Positions 6,673-12,908 of a stretch of 12,987 bases of DNA are shown piece by piece. The stretch lies in the NCBI GenBank assembly GCA_031254155.1, contig JAIRVA010000105.1, forward strand, positions 1-12,987. The letters are read 5' to 3'. The notes beneath the pieces are model-generated. The model was given only the letters and a program-made list of their open reading frames with translations. It made no database searches and was not told where the DNA came from. The position numbers and the translations under genes are program-made. This DNA is from Propionibacteriaceae bacterium. GTDB taxonomy: Bacteria > Actinomycetota > Actinomycetes > Propionibacteriales > Propionibacteriaceae. Numbering within the stretch: position 1 is the stretch's first letter; every line of letters starts with the position of its first letter.

Positions 6673-7044
6673 ATGGCAATGAACGTAAAGAAGGGTGACC
6701 GCGTCCGCGTGATCGCCGGCAAAGACAAGGGTACGGTGGGCGAGATCATCCACGTCATCCCCGAGCGCGAGCTCGTGACGGTGGCCGGGGTGAACCTCGT
6801 CAAGCGGCACCGCAAGGACCGTTCCGACGGTACGGGCCGGCAGGTCGTCAAGGGTGGCATCATGACCTCCGAGGCGCCGATCCACGTGTCGAACGTGGCG
6901 CTCGTCGTCCGCGTCGGGACGAAGGAGGTGGCCACCCGCGTGGGTTACAAGCGCGAGGAGGTCAAGCGCAAGCGCCCTGACGGTACGGAGTACACCGCGA
7001 CCCGGTCAGTCCGGATCGCCAAGAAGACCGGGAAGGAGATCTGA
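6673..7044 (+). CDS. rplX: 50S ribosomal protein L24
   Basis: L24 is an assembly initiator that binds domain I of 23S rRNA near the tunnel exit. The 123-residue protein has a KOW motif at the N-terminus (VKKGDRVRVIAGKDKGTVGEI, about residues 4-24) followed by VNLVKRHRKDRSDGTGRQVVKGGIMTSEAPIHVSNVALV. The C-terminal RIAKKTGKEI is the normal ending; the total is some 15-20 residues longer than many L24 proteins because of an Arg/Lys-rich insert near 95-110. An in-frame ATG two codons downstream (6679) could also be the start. The TGA stop overlaps the rplE ATG. Confidence 0.97.
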   Translation: MAMNVKKGDRVRVIAGKDKGTVGEIIHVIPERELVTVAGVNLVKRHRKDRSDGTGRQVVKGGIMTSEAPIHVSNVALVVRVGTKEVATRVGYKREEVKRKRPDGTEYTATRSVRIAKKTGKEI

Positions 7045-7781
7045 TGGCAGCCGCCAAGCAAGCACCGGCCAAGAAGGCCCCCGCGAAGGCGCCGGTCAAG
7101 ACGCCGAAGGCCGAGAAGGCCCAGCCGGTCGAGAAGGTGGAATCCACTGTCGAGGCCGCGAGCGAGATGCCGCGTCTGAAGAAGCGGTACCGCGAGGAGA
7201 TCATCCAGGCGCTGCACGACGAGTTCGCGTACGGCAACGTCATGCAGATCCCCGGCCTCAACAAGATCGTGGTCAACATGGGTGTCGGCGACGCGGCGCG
7301 TGACTCGAAGGTCATCGACGCGGCCGTCCGCGACCTGACCCAGATCACCGGCCAGAAGCCGCAGGTCACCAAGGCCCGCAAGTCGATCGCCCAGTTCAAG
7401 CTGCGCGAGGGCATGCCGATCGGCTGCCACGTCACACTGCGCGGCGACCGGATGTGGGAGTTCGCCGACCGGCTGCTGTCGCTGGCGCTGCCCAGGATCC
7501 GTGACTTCCGGGGTCTGTCCCCGCTGCAGTTCGACGGCCAGGGCAACTACACCTTCGGCCTCACGGAACAGGTTATGTTCCACGAGATCGACCAGGACCG
7601 GATCGACCGGACCCGGGGCATGGACATCACCTTCGTGACGTCGGCGGCGACCGATGCCGAGGGCCGGGCTCTGCTCACCCACCTGGGCTTCCCCTTCCAG
7701 ACGATGGAGGTCGCCCTGGCGAACCAGGCCCAGAACAAGAAGAAGAAGGGCGCTCGTCCCGCCGGGAAGAAGAAGAGGTAG
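7044..7781 (+). CDS. rplE: 50S ribosomal protein L5 with N-terminal Ala/Lys/Pro extension
   Basis: L5 binds 5S rRNA and forms bridge B1b in the central protuberance. The conserved protein runs from about residue 42 (MPRLKKRYREEIIQAL) through NKIVVNMGVGDAARDSK, TGQKPQVTKARKSIAQFKLREGMPIGCHVTLRG, and RIRDFRGLSPLQFDGQGNYTFGL to HLGFPFQ near residue 220. Before it lie about 41 residues rich in Ala, Lys and Pro (QAPAKKAPAKAPVKTPKAEKA), and after it a basic tail (KKKKGARPAGKKKR). The 245 residues compare with about 180-190 usually. ATG 7044 overlaps the rplX stop (TGATG) and has AAGGAG at 7033-7038, which favours translation of the extension; an internal ATG at 7167 would give the ordinary length but has no clear ribosome binding site. 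Confidence 0.96.
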   Translation: MAAAKQAPAKKAPAKAPVKTPKAEKAQPVEKVESTVEAASEMPRLKKRYREEIIQALHDEFAYGNVMQIPGLNKIVVNMGVGDAARDSKVIDAAVRDLTQITGQKPQVTKARKSIAQFKLREGMPIGCHVTLRGDRMWEFADRLLSLALPRIRDFRGLSPLQFDGQGNYTFGLTEQVMFHEIDQDRIDRTRGMDITFVTSAATDAEGRALLTHLGFPFQTMEVALANQAQNKKKKGARPAGKKKR

Positions 7782-7784
7782 GTC

Positions 7785-7970
7785 ATGGCAACCACCGCGA
7801 TCAAGGTCAAGCAGTCCCGCAAGCCGAAGTTCAAGGTCCGGGCGTACAGCCGCTGCCAGAAGTGCGGCCGGCCGAAGTCGGTCTACCGCAAGTTCGGCCT
7901 GTGCCGGATCTGCCTGCGGACAATGGCCCACCAGGGCGAGCTGCCCGGTGTGACGAAGTCCTCCTGGTGA
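7785..7970 (+). CDS. rpsZ: 30S ribosomal protein S14, zinc-binding type Z
   Basis: S14 sits in the 30S head with S3 and S10. This 61-residue form is the short, zinc-containing C+ type: two CxxC pairs (C24/C27 and C40/C43) should bind one Zn ion. RYSRCQKCG-like and LCRICLRTMAHQGELPGV signatures are intact, as is the C-terminal TKSSW. Its place between rplE and rpsH is the normal spc position for type Z. Many actinobacteria also have a cysteine-free S14 paralogue elsewhere, induced by Zur under zinc shortage; it is not in this window. The gene begins 3 nt after rplE behind AAGAGG. An 81-bp gap, the largest in the cluster, follows. Confidence 0.97.
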   Translation: MATTAIKVKQSRKPKFKVRAYSRCQKCGRPKSVYRKFGLCRICLRTMAHQGELPGVTKSSW

Positions 7971-7984
7971 ATCAATGAGTGTTT

Positions 7985-7990
7985 TAGAAT
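7985..7990 (+). promoter_or_regulatory. TAGAAT, possible -10 of an internal promoter before rpsH
   Basis: TAGAAT lies in an AT-rich patch (ATCAATGAGTGTTTTAGAAT, 7971-7990) that stands out in the GC-rich cluster, inside the 81-bp rpsZ-rpsH gap. A TG dinucleotide occurs a few bases upstream, but no good -35 is visible at 16-18 bp. It could provide extra transcription of rpsH onward. Confidence 0.25.
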
Positions 7991-7999
7991 CCACGACGA

Positions 8000-8032
8000 C
8001 ACGGCAGGTCCCGGGACTGGGAAACCGCTGTG
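8000..8032 (+). promoter_or_regulatory. Imperfect stem-loop in the leader of rpsH
   Basis: CACGGC (8000-8005) pairs with GCTGTG (8027-8032, one G-U), and GGTCCC (8007-8012) pairs in part with GGGAAACC (8019-8026) around a GGGACT loop, with internal mismatches. A 10-bp palindrome, GTCCCGGGAC (8008-8017), is an alternative inner fold. It lies 20 nt before the rpsH start. In E. coli S8 represses the spc operon by binding a bulged mRNA helix near rplE; a similar role here is only an inference from position and shape. Confidence 0.3.
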
Positions 8033-8051
8033 AGAAAGAGGCGATGAGCCG

Positions 8052-8459
8052 ATGACAATGACAGACCCAATCGCAGACATGTTGACCCGTCTGCGCAACG
8101 CGAATCAGGCGTACCATGAGTCCGCCGCGATGCCGCACTCCAAGATTAAGGTGGGGATCGCCAAGATCCTCAAGCAGGAGGGGTACATCGCTGACTACCA
8201 GGTGACCGAACCGGCCGAGGGCGAGGTTGGCAAGACGCTGACCGTCACTCTGAAGTACGGGACGGGCCGGGAGCGGTCGCTCCAGGGCCTGAAGCGCATC
8301 TCGAAGCCGGGGCTGCGCGTCTACGCGAAGTCGACGGCCCTGCCCCGCGTGCTCGGCGGCCTGGGTGTCGCGATCATCTCCACAAGCCAAGGTTTGCTGA
8401 CCGATAAGGAAGCAAACCGCAAGTCGGTCGGCGGGGAAGTCCTCGCCTACGTGTGGTGA
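8052..8459 (+). CDS. rpsH: 30S ribosomal protein S8
   Basis: S8 is a primary binder of the 16S rRNA central domain and, in E. coli, the translational repressor of the spc operon. The 135 residues begin MTMTDPIADMLTRLRNANQAYHE, with PHSKIKVGIAKILKQEGYI next; the C-terminal RNA-binding part has RISKPGLRVYAKSTALPRVLGGLGVAIISTSQGLLTDKEA and ends GEVLAYVW, as expected. An in-frame ATG at 8058 is an alternative start, but the longer N-terminus is usual in actinobacteria. The upstream sequence is purine-rich (GAGAAAGAGG, 8032-8041), without a tight Shine-Dalgarno match. The gap before it contains a stem-loop and a possible promoter. Confidence 0.97.
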   Translation: MTMTDPIADMLTRLRNANQAYHESAAMPHSKIKVGIAKILKQEGYIADYQVTEPAEGEVGKTLTVTLKYGTGRERSLQGLKRISKPGLRVYAKSTALPRVLGGLGVAIISTSQGLLTDKEANRKSVGGEVLAYVW

Positions 8460-8468
8460 GGAGCTGAT

Positions 8469-9008
8469 ATGTCACGTATTGGAAGAATGCCGATCACGGT
8501 CCCCGCGGGTGTCGATGTCACCATCGACGGTGCGGCGGTGACTGTCAAGGGTCCCAAGGGGACGCTGGCGCACCAGGTGGCGTCGCCGATCACCGTCGGG
8601 CTGGAAGCTGGTGTGATCCAGGTCTCGCGCCCCAACGATGAGCGGGTGTCCCGGTCGCTGCACGGTCTCACCCGGACTCTCGTCAGCAACATGGTGGTCG
8701 GAGTGACCGCCGGATACGAGAAGAAGCTTGAGATCGTCGGCGTCGGCTACCGCGTCGTCCTGAAGAGCCCGACTCAACTGGAGTTTGCGCTCGGGTTCAG
8801 CCACCCCGTGGTGGTGAACGCTCCCGAGGGCATCACGTTCACGGTCGACAACCCGACCCACTTCGCGGTCCAGGGGATCGACAAGCAGGCCGTCGGCGAG
8901 GTCGCCGCGAACATCCGTAAGATTCGCAAGCCGGAGCCGTACAAGGGCAAAGGCGTGCGGTACGCGGGCGAACAGGTCCGTCGTAAGGCCGGAAAGGCTG
9001 GCAAGTAA
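8469..9008 (+). CDS. rplF: 50S ribosomal protein L6
   Basis: L6 lies at the base of the L7/L12 stalk, near the sarcin-ricin loop used by elongation factors. The 179-residue protein has the two-domain family layout: MSRIGRMPITVPAGVDVTIDG and VTVKGPKGTL in the first half, and GYRVVLKSPTQLEFALGFSHPVVVNAPEGI in the second. The signature PEPYKGKGVRYAGEQVRRKAGKAGK closes it. GAGGAG (8458-8463) overlaps the rpsH stop and precedes ATG 8469. The stop overlaps the rplR start as TAATG. Confidence 0.98.
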   Translation: MSRIGRMPITVPAGVDVTIDGAAVTVKGPKGTLAHQVASPITVGLEAGVIQVSRPNDERVSRSLHGLTRTLVSNMVVGVTAGYEKKLEIVGVGYRVVLKSPTQLEFALGFSHPVVVNAPEGITFTVDNPTHFAVQGIDKQAVGEVAANIRKIRKPEPYKGKGVRYAGEQVRRKAGKAGK

Positions 9009-9391
9009 TGGCCATTTCACTGAAAGTCAAGAAGAACCTCACGGATCGGGCCGCCGCGTTGGCGAAGCGCCAGAACCGCGGGCGGAAACACATTTCGGGT
9101 ACGCCGGCCCGCCCGCGCCTGGTGGTGACGCGCTCGTCGCGGCACATCCTCGCGCAGGTGATCGACGACACGCAGGGCCGGACGCTCGTGTCCGCCTCCA
9201 CCATGGAGGCCGCGCTGCGGACCGGCGACGGCGACAAGTCGGCCAAAGCCAAGCAGGTGGGCGAGCTTGTGGCGGAGCGGGCCAAGGCCGCCGGGATAGA
9301 CCAGGTGGTCTTCGACCGGGCGGGTCATCTCTACCACGGGCGTGTCGCCGCGCTCGCCGAGGGTGCGCGCGCAGCCGGACTCGGGTTCTGA
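9008..9391 (+). CDS. rplR: 50S ribosomal protein L18
   Basis: L18 binds 5S rRNA together with L5 and mediates its attachment to 23S rRNA. The 127-residue protein has a basic N-terminus (RAAALAKRQNRGRKHISGTPARPRLVV.RS.RHILAQVIDD) and a C-terminal half with VGELVAERAKAAGIDQVVFDRAGHLYHGRVAALAEGARAAGL, all typical. ATG 9008 overlaps the rplF stop (TAATG), so translation is likely coupled; GGAAAGG a few bases upstream within rplF can serve as ribosome binding site. Confidence 0.98.
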   Translation: MAISLKVKKNLTDRAAALAKRQNRGRKHISGTPARPRLVVTRSSRHILAQVIDDTQGRTLVSASTMEAALRTGDGDKSAKAKQVGELVAERAKAAGIDQVVFDRAGHLYHGRVAALAEGARAAGLGF

Positions 9392-9407
9392 CGGGAAGGA
9401 TAGAAGT

Positions 9408-10013
9408 ATGCCAGTGAGTAACCGCCGCAACGAGGGTGAGTCCTCCGATGGCCGTCGTCGGGACGACCGGCGCAACCGCGAGGCGGAAGACGCCGCCAAG
9501 AGCAATTACCTGGAACGGGTCGTCGCGATCAACCGTGTCGCGAAGGTCGTCCAGGGCGGACGCCGGTTCTCCTTCACGGCCCTCGTGGTCGTGGGTGACG
9601 GTGACGGTACGGTTGGTGTCGGCTACGGCAAGGCCAAAGAGGTACCGGCGGCCATCGCCAAGGGGGTGGAGGACGCCAAGAAGCACTTCTTCCGTGTCCC
9701 GCGCATCCAGCGGACCATCCCGCACCCCGTCCAGGGTGAGGCCGCCGCGGGTGTCGTGATGCTGCGTCCGGCTGCCCCCGGTACCGGCGTCATCGCCGGT
9801 GGCGCGGCCCGCGCCGTACTCGAGTGTGCGGGCATCCACGATGTCCTCGCGAAGTCCCTCGGGTCGGCGAACGCCGTGAACGTGGTCCACGCGACCGTCG
9901 CGGCCCTGAAAGAGCTGGAAGAGCCCGAGCACGTGGCCAAGCGGCGCGGAATGTCCGTCGAGGACGTCACGCCGGCCGCGATCCTGCGGGCCCGCGAGAA
10001 GGGAGCGGAGTGA
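9408..10013 (+). CDS. rpsE: 30S ribosomal protein S5
   Basis: S5 lies at the mRNA entry site with S3 and S4 and affects decoding accuracy. After a charged, disordered N-terminus (about residues 1-32, Arg/Asp/Glu-rich), the double-stranded-RNA-binding fold begins (YLERVVAINRVAKVVQGGRRFSFTALVVVGDGDGTVGVGYGKAKEVP). The C-terminal domain follows, with PHPVQGEAAAGVVMLRPAAPGTGVIAGGAARAVLE and GSANAVNVVHAT. It has 201 residues, normal for actinobacteria. ATG 9408 with GGGAAGGA (9393-9400) is preferred over upstream in-frame codons, which would run into rplR. Its TGA overlaps the rpmD ATG. Confidence 0.97.
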   Translation: MPVSNRRNEGESSDGRRRDDRRNREAEDAAKSNYLERVVAINRVAKVVQGGRRFSFTALVVVGDGDGTVGVGYGKAKEVPAAIAKGVEDAKKHFFRVPRIQRTIPHPVQGEAAAGVVMLRPAAPGTGVIAGGAARAVLECAGIHDVLAKSLGSANAVNVVHATVAALKELEEPEHVAKRRGMSVEDVTPAAILRAREKGAE

Positions 10014-10195
10014 TGGCTGACAAGCTCATTATCACCCGGACGAAGTCGGGTATCGGCGCCAAGCGGAACCACCGCGAGACGCTGCGCTCGCTCGGCCTCA
10101 ACAAGATCGGTGACACGGTCACCCGCGACAACGATGCGATCACGCAGGGCATGGTACGGACCGTCGCCCACATGGTCGTTGTGAAGGAGGCCTGA
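10013..10195 (+). CDS. rpmD: 50S ribosomal protein L30
   Basis: L30 is a small ferredoxin-like-fold protein of the large subunit. The 60 residues begin MADKLIITRTKSGIGAKRNHRETLRSLGLNKIGDTVTRDN, and the end (GMVRTVAHMVVVKEA) matches the family, including the conserved R.TL..LGL.K motif. ATG 10013 overlaps the rpsE stop as TGATG, with the purine-rich GGGAGCGGAG (10001-10010) just upstream. The last codons contain the perfect AAGGAGG for rplO, which begins one nucleotide after the TGA. Confidence 0.97.
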   Translation: MADKLIITRTKSGIGAKRNHRETLRSLGLNKIGDTVTRDNDAITQGMVRTVAHMVVVKEA

Positions 10196-10196
10196 C

Positions 10197-10637
10197 ATGG
10201 CTCTGCAAGTACATCACCTGCGTCCCGCCCCCGGGGCCCACACGCGGAAGACCCGCGTGGGCCGTGGCGAGGGGTCGAAGGGCAAGTCCTCCGGCCGGGG
10301 TACGAAGGGGTCCGGGGCCCGGACCAACATCCGCCCCGGCTTTGAGGGCGGCCAGATGCCGCTGCAGCGGCGGATCCCGAAGTTGAAGGGGTTCACCAAC
10401 CCGTTCAAGGTCAGCTACCAGGTCGTGAACGTTGCCCGCCTCGCGGAGCTGTTCCCCGACGGTGGTACGGTGACCATTGACGACCTTGTCGCGAAGGGCG
10501 CCGTCCGCGGTTCGTCTCTCGTCAAGGTCCTGGGCGGCGGCGAGCTCACAGTGAAGCTCGACGTCGAGGCCAACGCCTTCTCGGCCTCCGCCAAGGCGAA
10601 GATCACTGAGGCCGGCGGTACGGCCACCGAGATCTAG
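10197..10637 (+). CDS. rplO: 50S ribosomal protein L15
   Basis: L15 is a late-assembly protein with a long, basic N-terminal extension that penetrates 23S rRNA. The 146 residues show the Gly/Arg/Lys-rich N-terminal part (TRVGRGEGSKGKSSGRGTKGSGAR), then RPGFEGGQMPLQRRIPKLKGF, and the C-terminal domain with VKVLGGGELTVKLDVEANAFSASAKAKITEAGG, all standard. AAGGAGG at 10184-10190 precedes ATG 10197, the best Shine-Dalgarno in the spc half. It is the last ribosomal-protein gene in the window; secY follows after 51 bp. Confidence 0.98.
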   Translation: MALQVHHLRPAPGAHTRKTRVGRGEGSKGKSSGRGTKGSGARTNIRPGFEGGQMPLQRRIPKLKGFTNPFKVSYQVVNVARLAELFPDGGTVTIDDLVAKGAVRGSSLVKVLGGGELTVKLDVEANAFSASAKAKITEAGGTATEI

Positions 10638-10658
10638 TCATCAGGACCGTGGCCGGAC

Positions 10659-10667
10659 TGATAGCCT
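10659..10667 (+). promoter_or_regulatory. Extended -10 box before secY (TGA-TAGCCT)
   Basis: TG at 10659-10660, one base, then TAGCCT (10662-10667) matches the extended -10 pattern TGN-TANNNT common in actinobacterial housekeeping promoters. No clear -35 is present, which such promoters tolerate. Transcription would start near 10674, giving a very short leader that still includes AAGGAG (10677-10682). Confidence 0.4.
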
Positions 10668-10688
10668 AGGTGGGGTAAGGAGAAAGAC

Positions 10689-12005
10689 ATGCTGACCGGA
10701 TTCATGAACGTGATCAGGTCGTCCGACCTGCGGAAGAAGATCCTGTTTACGCTGGGCATCCTCGTGGTGTTCCGTCTCGGCTCCACCCTGCCGGTGCCGA
10801 ACGTCAACATGGTCGCTCTGGACGCCTGCCGGACCCAGTCCGAATCGGGTGACCAGGCGGGTCTGTTCTCGCTGATCAACCTGTTCTCCGGCGGTGCCAT
10901 GCTAAAGATGTCCATCTTCGCGCTGGGCATCATGCCGTACATCACCGCGAGCATCATCCTGCAGTTGATGACCGTCGTCGTACCCCGCCTGGAAACCCTC
11001 AAGAAAGAGGGCGCGGCGGGGACGGCGAAGATCACGCAGTACACGCGGTATCTCACCTTGATCCTGGCGGTCCTCAACGGGACGGCGTACGTCTCCATGG
11101 CCGTTAACAAGCAGATCTTCCAGGGTTGCAACGAGGACATCGTGTACGACGCGGGGATTTTCTCCATCGTCGTCATGATCCTCACGATGACGGCCGGTAC
11201 GGGCATTGTCATGTGGTTCGGCGAACTCATCACCGATCACGGCGTGGGCCGGGGCATGTCGGTGTTGATGTTCACCCAGATCGCCGCGCGCTTCCCGACG
11301 TCGCTGTGGTCCATCAAGATGGCGCACGCCGGCGGGGCCGACAAGGGTTGGTTCATCTTCCTGCTCGTTATCGCGATCGGCCTGCTCGTCATGGTGGGCA
11401 TCATCTTCATGGAGCAGGGCCAGCGGCGCATCCCGGTGCAGTACGCCAAACGCATGGTCGGCCGGAAGATGTACGGCGGCTCCAAGACGTACATCCCCTT
11501 GAAAGTCAACCAATCCGGCGTCATCCCGGTCATCTTCGCCTCGTCGATCCTGTATCTGCCCGCGCTGTACGCCCAGCTGTGGCCCGGCAACTCGGCGTCG
11601 AACTGGATCGCGCGGTACTTCATCAAGGGCGACCACTGGATCTACAACGTGGCGTTCTTCTTGCTGATCATCGCGTTCTGTTACTTCTACATCTCCATCA
11701 CCTTCAACCCGGTGGAGATCTCGGACAACATGAAGAAGTACGGCGGGTTCATCCCAGGCATCCGCGCCGGGGCGCCGACGGCGCGATACTTGCAGTACGT
11801 GCTGAGCCGCCTGACCGCGCCGGGGTCGTTGTACCTGGGGTTGATCGCTCTGATACCAACGCTGGCGTTTATCCTGGTGGGGGCGTCCCAACAGTTCCCC
11901 TTCGGGGGCACGTCGATCCTGATCGTCGTCGGCGTCGGCCTGGACACGGTGAAACAGATCCAGTCCCAGTTGGAGCAACGCTCGTACGAAGGCTTCCTCA
12001 AGTAG
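10689..12005 (+). CDS. secY: Preprotein translocase subunit SecY
   Basis: SecY is the ten-helix membrane channel of the Sec translocon, working with SecE, SecG and SecA for export and with the ribosome and SRP for membrane insertion. The 438-residue length is normal. Signatures include ALGIMPYITASIILQLM (about 78-94), FGELITDHGVGRGMS (177-191), the cytosolic loop QGQRRIPVQYAKR (243-255), YIPLKVNQSGVIPVIFASS (268-286) and the C-terminal QIQSQLEQRSYEGFLK. Hydrophobic stretches at about 18-36, 73-98, 118-140, 155-177, 221-241, 275-295 and further on fit the membrane helices. AAGGAG (10677-10682) precedes ATG 10689. A possible promoter of its own lies in the 51-bp gap. The usual downstream genes adk and map are absent. 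Confidence 0.98.
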   Translation: MLTGFMNVIRSSDLRKKILFTLGILVVFRLGSTLPVPNVNMVALDACRTQSESGDQAGLFSLINLFSGGAMLKMSIFALGIMPYITASIILQLMTVVVPRLETLKKEGAAGTAKITQYTRYLTLILAVLNGTAYVSMAVNKQIFQGCNEDIVYDAGIFSIVVMILTMTAGTGIVMWFGELITDHGVGRGMSVLMFTQIAARFPTSLWSIKMAHAGGADKGWFIFLLVIAIGLLVMVGIIFMEQGQRRIPVQYAKRMVGRKMYGGSKTYIPLKVNQSGVIPVIFASSILYLPALYAQLWPGNSASNWIARYFIKGDHWIYNVAFFLLIIAFCYFYISITFNPVEISDNMKKYGGFIPGIRAGAPTARYLQYVLSRLTAPGSLYLGLIALIPTLAFILVGASQQFPFGGTSILIVVGVGLDTVKQIQSQLEQRSYEGFLK

Positions 12006-12012
12006 CTCGGGT

Positions 12013-12038
12013 GGCCAGTCCCCGAAATCGGGGTGGCC
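12013..12038 (+). terminator. Hairpin after secY, probable transcription terminator
   Basis: GGCCA (12013-12017) pairs with TGGCC (12034-12038), and CCCCG (12020-12024) with CGGGG (12029-12033), around an AAAT loop and with a two-base bulge (GT). It begins 8 nt after the secY stop. No U-run follows, as in many GC-rich actinobacterial terminators. It probably ends the long ribosomal transcript before the convergent toxin gene. Confidence 0.55.
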
Positions 12039-12040
12039 GC

Positions 12041-12145
12041 TGTCATAACGTACGGGCATAGGCTCGAGTGACGGGTTATGTACGCATCGAGGGCAAAAAA
12101 CTGTACATTTCCCGCCACTCGTACTTCCAACTTCGCGTTATGACA
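12041..12145. repeat. 10-bp perfect inverted repeat in the convergent intergenic region
   Basis: TGTCATAACG (12041-12050) and CGTTATGACA (12136-12145) are exact reverse complements 85 bp apart. The right copy covers the stop codon of the toxin gene. The 132-bp region between the ends of secY and the toxin is richer in A/T than its surroundings and contains an A6 run (12095-12100; T6 on the minus strand). Confidence 0.5.
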
Positions 12146-12560
12146 CCGCGAGTTCCTTCACGGCGACGGCGGGGCTGAGACGGGGGACGCGGGAGCCGAC
12201 GAAGGCGCGGGCGTCCCGGGAAACCAGGTAATCGACTTGGGCCAGCTCGGCGGCGGCCCGGATGATGCCGTCTTCGAAGTCCGGCTCGGTACTGGTCACG
12301 GCCCGGTGACAGCACGTTTCATCCACGGGGAGGATCTCCATCGTGGCGAGGAGCGACTCGACCGCCCGCCGGGCGGCCGGTTCGCTACTCCGGCGGGTGA
12401 GGACGTAGTAGACATCCTTGAGCGAAGTGGCGGCGAGACACATGGTGGCACCGTTCGCCTTGAGCGCGTCTACCAACGCGAGGCTGGTCGCGTGCTCCGG
12501 GCGCGGTGTCTCGAAAAAGTCGAGGAGTACGTTGGTATCGAGCATAACTTTAGTAGCCAT
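12138..12560 (-). CDS. PIN-domain toxin of a type II toxin-antitoxin pair (VapC-like)
   Basis: The 140-residue product looks like a complete PIN-domain protein, a metal-dependent endoribonuclease fold; relatives cut tRNA, rRNA or mRNA. It begins MATKVMLDTNVLLDFF, with the first acidic residue D8 plus N10 and D14. A central ATSLKDVYYVLTR segment (44-56), DFEDGIIRAAAEL (94-106, D97), and YLVSRDARAF (111-120, D116) supply the other conserved positions, followed by RLSPAVAV. This layout, with DFEDG, is that of the PIN_3-type subgroup. The start ATG at 12560 overlaps the end of the antitoxin gene by 11 bp, so the two are translationally coupled. It is convergent to secY. The exact RNA target cannot be predicted. 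Confidence 0.88.
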   Translation of the reverse strand: MATKVMLDTNVLLDFFETPRPEHATSLALVDALKANGATMCLAATSLKDVYYVLTRRSSEPAARRAVESLLATMEILPVDETCCHRAVTSTEPDFEDGIIRAAAELAQVDYLVSRDARAFVGSRVPRLSPAVAVKELAVS

Positions 12561-12852
12561 AACGCTCCATCATTGCTTCGTAAAGCAAGCGGTCGTCGTC
12601 CTCGTCCGTGATCAACTCGGGCGAGCTGACCATCCCGGCGAGGCTCCAGAGTTCGTCCCATTTCCGCTGCTGCTCGGCGTCGTCGTCCTCCCTCGGCTGG
12701 GTGAGGGCCTCGGGCAGGGCGCCCGTGCGCCGCATGTACGCGGCGAGGGCCTGGATCGCCTGGGACCAGGTCCAGCGACTGGTGGCCAGGACCTTGTCCG
12801 CGGCGGCCTTGTCCGGCACCGGGACCCGGGCATTCACCATGATTGTCGACAT
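12550..12852 (-). CDS. RelB/DinJ-family-like antitoxin
   Basis: The 100-residue product begins MSTIMVNARVPVPDKAAADKVLATSRWTWSQAIQALAAYMRRTGALPEAL, which has the short strand-helix-helix shape of a ribbon-helix-helix DNA-binding domain and the LP motif after helix 2 found in RelB/DinJ antitoxins. The remaining half is acidic and probably flexible (EDDDAEQQRKWDEL..., DEDDDRLLYEAMMERYGY), as expected of a toxin-neutralising region. GGAGG (minus strand, complement of 12857-12861) lies 4 nt before the ATG at 12852. The pairing with a PIN toxin rather than a RelE-type toxin is less usual but known. A 15-bp palindrome at 12868-12882 is the likely autoregulatory operator. Confidence 0.75.
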   Translation of the reverse strand: MSTIMVNARVPVPDKAAADKVLATSRWTWSQAIQALAAYMRRTGALPEALTQPREDDDAEQQRKWDELWSLAGMVSSPELITDEDDDRLLYEAMMERYGY

Positions 12853-12867
12853 GTCGCCTCCAAGTCT

Positions 12868-12882
12868 GTCTTACTGTAAGAC
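12868..12882 (-). promoter_or_regulatory. Palindromic operator candidate of the toxin-antitoxin pair
   Basis: GTCTTAC-T-GTAAGAC is a perfect palindrome with 7-bp arms and a one-base centre, 15 nt upstream of the antitoxin ATG. On the minus strand TAGCAT (complement of 12884-12889) and TACAGT (complement of 12873-12878) fit a TANNNT -10 box, so the palindrome would overlap the -10/start region. That is the usual place for binding by an antitoxin of the ribbon-helix-helix class. Confidence 0.55.
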
Positions 12883-12908
12883 CATGCTACACCGCCGCCC
12901 TCCACCCC

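Noticed and set aside
6945..8390. 481-codon open frame on the minus strand
   Set aside because: Antisense to rplX, rplE, rpsZ and rpsH; composition typical of a shadow frame.
10902..12059. 385-codon minus-strand frame opposite secY
   Set aside because: Asp/Arg/His-rich shadow of secY; no family resemblance.
12076..12120. Intrinsic terminator for the toxin gene on the minus strand (T6 run at 12100-12095)
   Set aside because: The only stem preceding the T-run uses the T-run itself as an arm with three G-U pairs, so the usual hairpin-then-U-tract order is not met.
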